Position numbers and translations under genes: made by a program
Shown: piece by piece, positions 61,251 through 64,000 of the stretch
How the letters are laid out: every line of letters starts with the position of its first letter
Numbering within the stretch: the first letter of the stretch is position 1
Notes under the pieces: generated by a model
What the model was told of the DNA's origin: nothing
The model's database searches: none
Seen by the model: only the letters and a program-made list of their open reading frames with translations
Assembly (NCBI RefSeq): GCF_947242115.1
Contig: NW_026602913.1
Span: 1 to 64,000 of the forward strand
Direction of reading: 5' to 3'
Origin: Biomphalaria glabrata
Lineage: Eukaryota; Mollusca; Gastropoda; Planorbidae
Length of the DNA: 64,000 nucleotides

Positions 61251-62011
61251 ACTTCATTTACTCTATTTTATAATTTTCTTTGAAATGCAGAAATTATAGA
61301 CTCAATAATGTAACTCCGACAATTCTGCTTTTATGTCGTCTGCTCGGGTTTGTAGAAAAGAATAACTCTTAATTCAAGTGTCGCACACATTTTAGACCAA
61401 CATATTATGGTCCAGCAAACCTACACTATAACAAGATCTCGTGTTATAGATCTAGTACCTACTCTAAACCATTTGTACTTGTTTTACAAATACGTAATTT
61501 GGGAATCGATGTCACTGCCAAAGAAAGGGAGACAAATCCTATGACTATGGTGTCACAAGAAAACGAATGCAAACAACGTGTTATTTCCCTTTTGAGCTGT
61601 ACTAACAGACAATTAAAAATGTCTGAACTATATTCTCTTAATCATTTTTTTTGCGTTCATTCAGCTTGCGGTTTGGTTAAAGATAAATTAGTGTGTACAA
61701 GGTGGATTGGGTGGAGCGAATCGGTGGAGCTAGCTTGTGGCATGTCATGTCGTCATGTTGTGCACGCACCTAATGCTAGAGTGCACTGATGCACAATCTT
61801 CGGCCTGTGGGACATATTCAGCCCTTAACGCGGTGCTATACAGCTCAAGGAGACTTCAGACCATAGTAATAAAGATGCAATTTCTCGGTGCTATGAATTT
61901 AATTATTTATTTTCTTTTTAATAAGGCGGTCCGTGACTCGCGCCATTTGTAGAAAATGAAATATATGCCCCAAATCTGTTTCAAATTTAATTTTAAACAT
62001 GCGAAACAGAA
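61251..62011. other. Spacer, no gene recognised
   Basis: A 96-codon frame at 61499-61789 has no recognisable domain or splice context. GCACAATCTTCGGCCTGTGG (61791) may be a hAT-like scrap. Confidence 0.35.
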
Positions 62012-62096
62012 AAAATAAAGCAGTGAGATTCATAACAAACGAATATTCACACTTAACCAGAGTACCACCTTTAGTAAAATCACTAAATTTAGAGAT
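62012..62096 (+). mobile_element. LINE fragment (838-1358 family)
   Basis: Encodes NKAVRFITNEYSHLTRVPPL then VKSLNLE, the segment just upstream of the NHNLQI region, and is cut at both ends. Confidence 0.75.
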
Positions 62097-62348
62097 CGCC
62101 TTCAGTGGGTTCTGGTGCTGCCCTGAACGCCCTGAACATTGTTATCCTCGTTGATGGGGATGATTCTTCTTGGTTAAAAGATCATTGTGTTACCCTGAAC
62201 GTTGTTATATGAAGTTGAACTGAACCTGTTACAGAGATGAATCTTTGTCTTGTGCTGGGAAGCTGAAATGCTGTTGACGTCAATGTTATCATGACAACAT
62301 ATTATAAGTGTTTTTTTCAAATACTGTTTAAGTGTTTAAATAGACTGG
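62097..62348. other. Spacer, nothing recognised
   Basis: Short CCTGAAC repeats near 62122-62205 only. Confidence 0.3.
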
Positions 62349-62610
62349 AGACGCGTGGCTGAGCAGTAAAGCGCTTGGTTTCCGAACCAGGGGTCCCGGG
62401 TTCGAATCTTGGTGTAGACTGGGAATTTTTTTATTTCGGGATCATTGGGCGCCTCTGAGTCCACCCAGCTCTAATAGGTACCAGAGATTAGTTGAGGAAA
62501 AGTAAAGGCGGTTGGTCGTTGTGCTGGCCACATGATACGCTCGTTAACCGTGGGCCACATAAACAGATGACCATCAACCGCAAGATCTGAAAAGATAACT
62601 TTCTTTTTAC
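62349..62610 (+). mobile_element. SINE S1, full length, best preserved
   Basis: GACGCGTGGCTGAGCAGTAA, GGGGTCCCGGGTTCGAATCT, GTAGACTGGGAATTTTTTTA, GCCTCTGAGTCCACCCAGCT, GGCGGTTGGTCGTTGTGCTG, CACATGATACGCTCGTTAAC and CCGCAAGATCTGAAAAGATA. It is a good reference copy for the family. Confidence 0.93.
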
Positions 62611-62629
62611 TTATTAAATACTTGGGCTA

Positions 62630-62830
62630 CATCGGGATTTGAACTTGATCCACTTATTGACTCTAATGTTCGGCTACATATCCATTATAACCATTATTGT
62701 AAAAAGAATAAGGCAACACAACTTAGATCGAGTTTTAAAAATCTAATTAAATTACTAGTCTCCATTGGATTCGAACTGGATTCCCATCTATCAGCACGTG
62801 TCCCTCAACCACAAGTATAAAATGACTATA
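62630..62830 (-). mobile_element. Two decayed tRNA-like heads
   Basis: In reverse the box B-like words GGATCAAGTTCAAATCCCGA (62640s) and AATCCAGTTCGAATCCAATG (62770s) each precede a short tRNA-like stretch. Probably old SINE heads; neither is a functional tRNA. Confidence 0.35.
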
Positions 62831-62999
62831 ATAATATTATGATTTGACTAATTAATATCATGCACTAAATAGCAATATCCAGAGTGCATATGTCTTCCCT
62901 AGGTCAGAACTTACAATTATTACTTTATATTTTGTGGATATTGCCACCATTACGAAACAGAGTCATGGCGTTGCATCTATAAAAATGATTTTAAAAACT

Positions 63000-63405
63000 G
63001 CTGTATTCTAAGTTGGGATTGATTTTGGCGTTAAAGTCTCCCATCAGTAGAATTAGGTCATGAGTGGGTGTTTCATCAAGTGTGGTTTGAAGTTTATTAT
63101 AGAAATCATCTTTGATGGTATCTTCTGCATCCTCTGTAGAGGCATATACTTGGAAGATAGTGTTTTTAATTTGGTTTGTTTGGAGTCAAGCTGTAATGAT
63201 GCGGTCACTGACTGGCTTCCAAGCAATCAGCGCTGAAGCTGCTTTTGTAGACAAGATGATTCCTTCACCACCAGTGTGTTCCTTGCAGTCAGTGATTATT
63301 TGTCCACTTGATGTCCACCGCATCTCGCAGATCCCAAGGATGTCCAGCCGGTAAGAGTCAAACTCTCTTAAAACCTGGGCCAGTTTACCGCATTAATTTA
63401 GGGTA
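63000..63405 (-). mobile_element. LINE endonuclease fragment (RTE-like)
   Basis: The minus strand reads YRLDILGICEMRW, CKEHTGGEGIILSTKAASAL, IAWKPVSDRIITA, then IFQVYASTEDAEDTIKDDFY and HDLILLMGDFNAKINPN. These are the Glu and Asp/Asn (GDFNAK) motifs of an APE-type endonuclease. One stop breaks it after RIITA. It ends after GDFNAK, so the His motif is absent. It differs from the 36165-37570 element and is a second LINE family. Confidence 0.8.
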
Positions 63406-63699
63406 AACGCACCAACAAGTCATTAACTAAGAAAAATTTGATATCTTCTGTCTTTGTAATGAACATCAAAAACTGGTGTTGTTTTGACTACTCGCTTATG
63501 CTCCTATATCTGTGACTATGACTTTATAATTGATGAACTCCAGCGGGTATATTATAATGAACAGTGTAAATGATCATGAACTATATATAACTTCTCAAAA
63601 ACCTTGACTGCTCAACAGTATTATATAATCTGGACCTGGATGCGTTAGCCTGCTTTTCTGGTGTGTTATTCTAAGTGAAAGTAAATACTGAATAAAGAG

Positions 63700-64000
63700 T
63701 TTGAAGATTTGTTAGAAGAGAGGGAGGAGGGAGGAGTTTGAGGATTTGTTACAAGGGAGGGAGGAGTTTGAAGATTTGTTACAAGGGAGAGAGGAGGAGT
63801 TAGAAGATTTGTTACAAGGGAGAGAGGAGGAGTTAGAAGATTTGTTACAAGGGAGAAAGGAGGAGTTTGAAGATTTGTTACAAGGGAGAGTGGATGAATT
63901 TGAAGATTTGTTACAAGGAAGGGAGGGAGGAGTCTGAAGATTTGTTACAAGGGAGAGAGGATGAGTTTGAAGATTTGTTACAAGGGAGAGAGGAGGAGTT
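63700..64000. repeat. Minisatellite, 33-bp unit, running off the window
   Basis: Tandem GAAGATTTGTTACAAGGGAG plus AGAGGAGGAGTTT or GTTA. Six units stay open at 63746-63937 as LLQGREEELED, because 33 is a multiple of three, but irregular units at both sides break the frame. Confidence 0.95.

Noticed and set aside
61499-61789. 96-codon plus-strand open frame
   Set aside because: No recognisable motif, splice site or repeat link; length is near what chance gives in this window.
62349-62420. tRNA-like sequence with good box A and box B (also at 17525, 25162 and 50200)
   Set aside because: No closed acceptor stem and always followed by the SINE body; these are SINE heads, not tRNA genes.

Overview
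The window looks like nuclear DNA of an animal, most likely a gastropod mollusc of the freshwater-snail kind. It is AT-rich, its genes have short exons with GT-AG introns, and it is crowded with tRNA-derived SINEs, truncated LINEs and hAT-type miniature elements. The species call is inference from repeat style and from an RNF168-like gene; no marker gene proves it. No bacterial-type gene, operon, CRISPR array, rRNA gene or functional tRNA gene was found.

Layout. 1-300: one minus-strand exon resembling an M1 aminopeptidase. 1366-7062: a short minisatellite, then a 5.3-kb satellite built from 44-bp monomers with higher-order structure. 7063-18940: mostly repeats (SINEs, LINE 3' ends, hAT-like MITEs, a 22-bp minisatellite). 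18943-21032: the last five exons of an unidentified plus-strand coiled-coil gene, with a 16-bp minisatellite in its last intron. 21098-28460: repeats, ending with a LINE carrying an RNase H domain. 28910-34073: a plus-strand coiled-coil gene whose 2.9-kb exon is broken three times. 34782-38747: a plus-strand RNF168/RNF169-like RING gene with one zinc ligand replaced. 38748-46500: long gene-poor DNA with several tandem repeats and LINE pieces. 46662-47811: a solo LTR with CRE/ATF-type sites. 48068-51748: nested hAT elements and SINEs. 51819-54812: a short, young-looking LTR element with gag and protease but no recognisable reverse transcriptase or integrase. 55739-56246: a second solo LTR with heat-shock-element-like sites. 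56595-57747: a TIR element. 58161-58306: one clear exon with a membrane segment, from an unknown gene. 58518-64000: SINEs, three more minisatellites and a LINE endonuclease remnant.

How it fits together. Genes are sparse and their introns and flanks are filled by transposons. The two neighbouring central genes point to different processes. RNF168 family members ubiquitinate H2A at DNA breaks. The coiled-coil gene has only a weak HMMR-like look at its N-terminal side. Both carry lesions that could be real decay or assembly error. Several insertions are dated relative to each other by nesting and by intact target-site duplications: a MITE inside a LINE at 36193, a MITE inside a hAT transposase remnant at 49502, and a LINE tail inside a hAT element at 48764.
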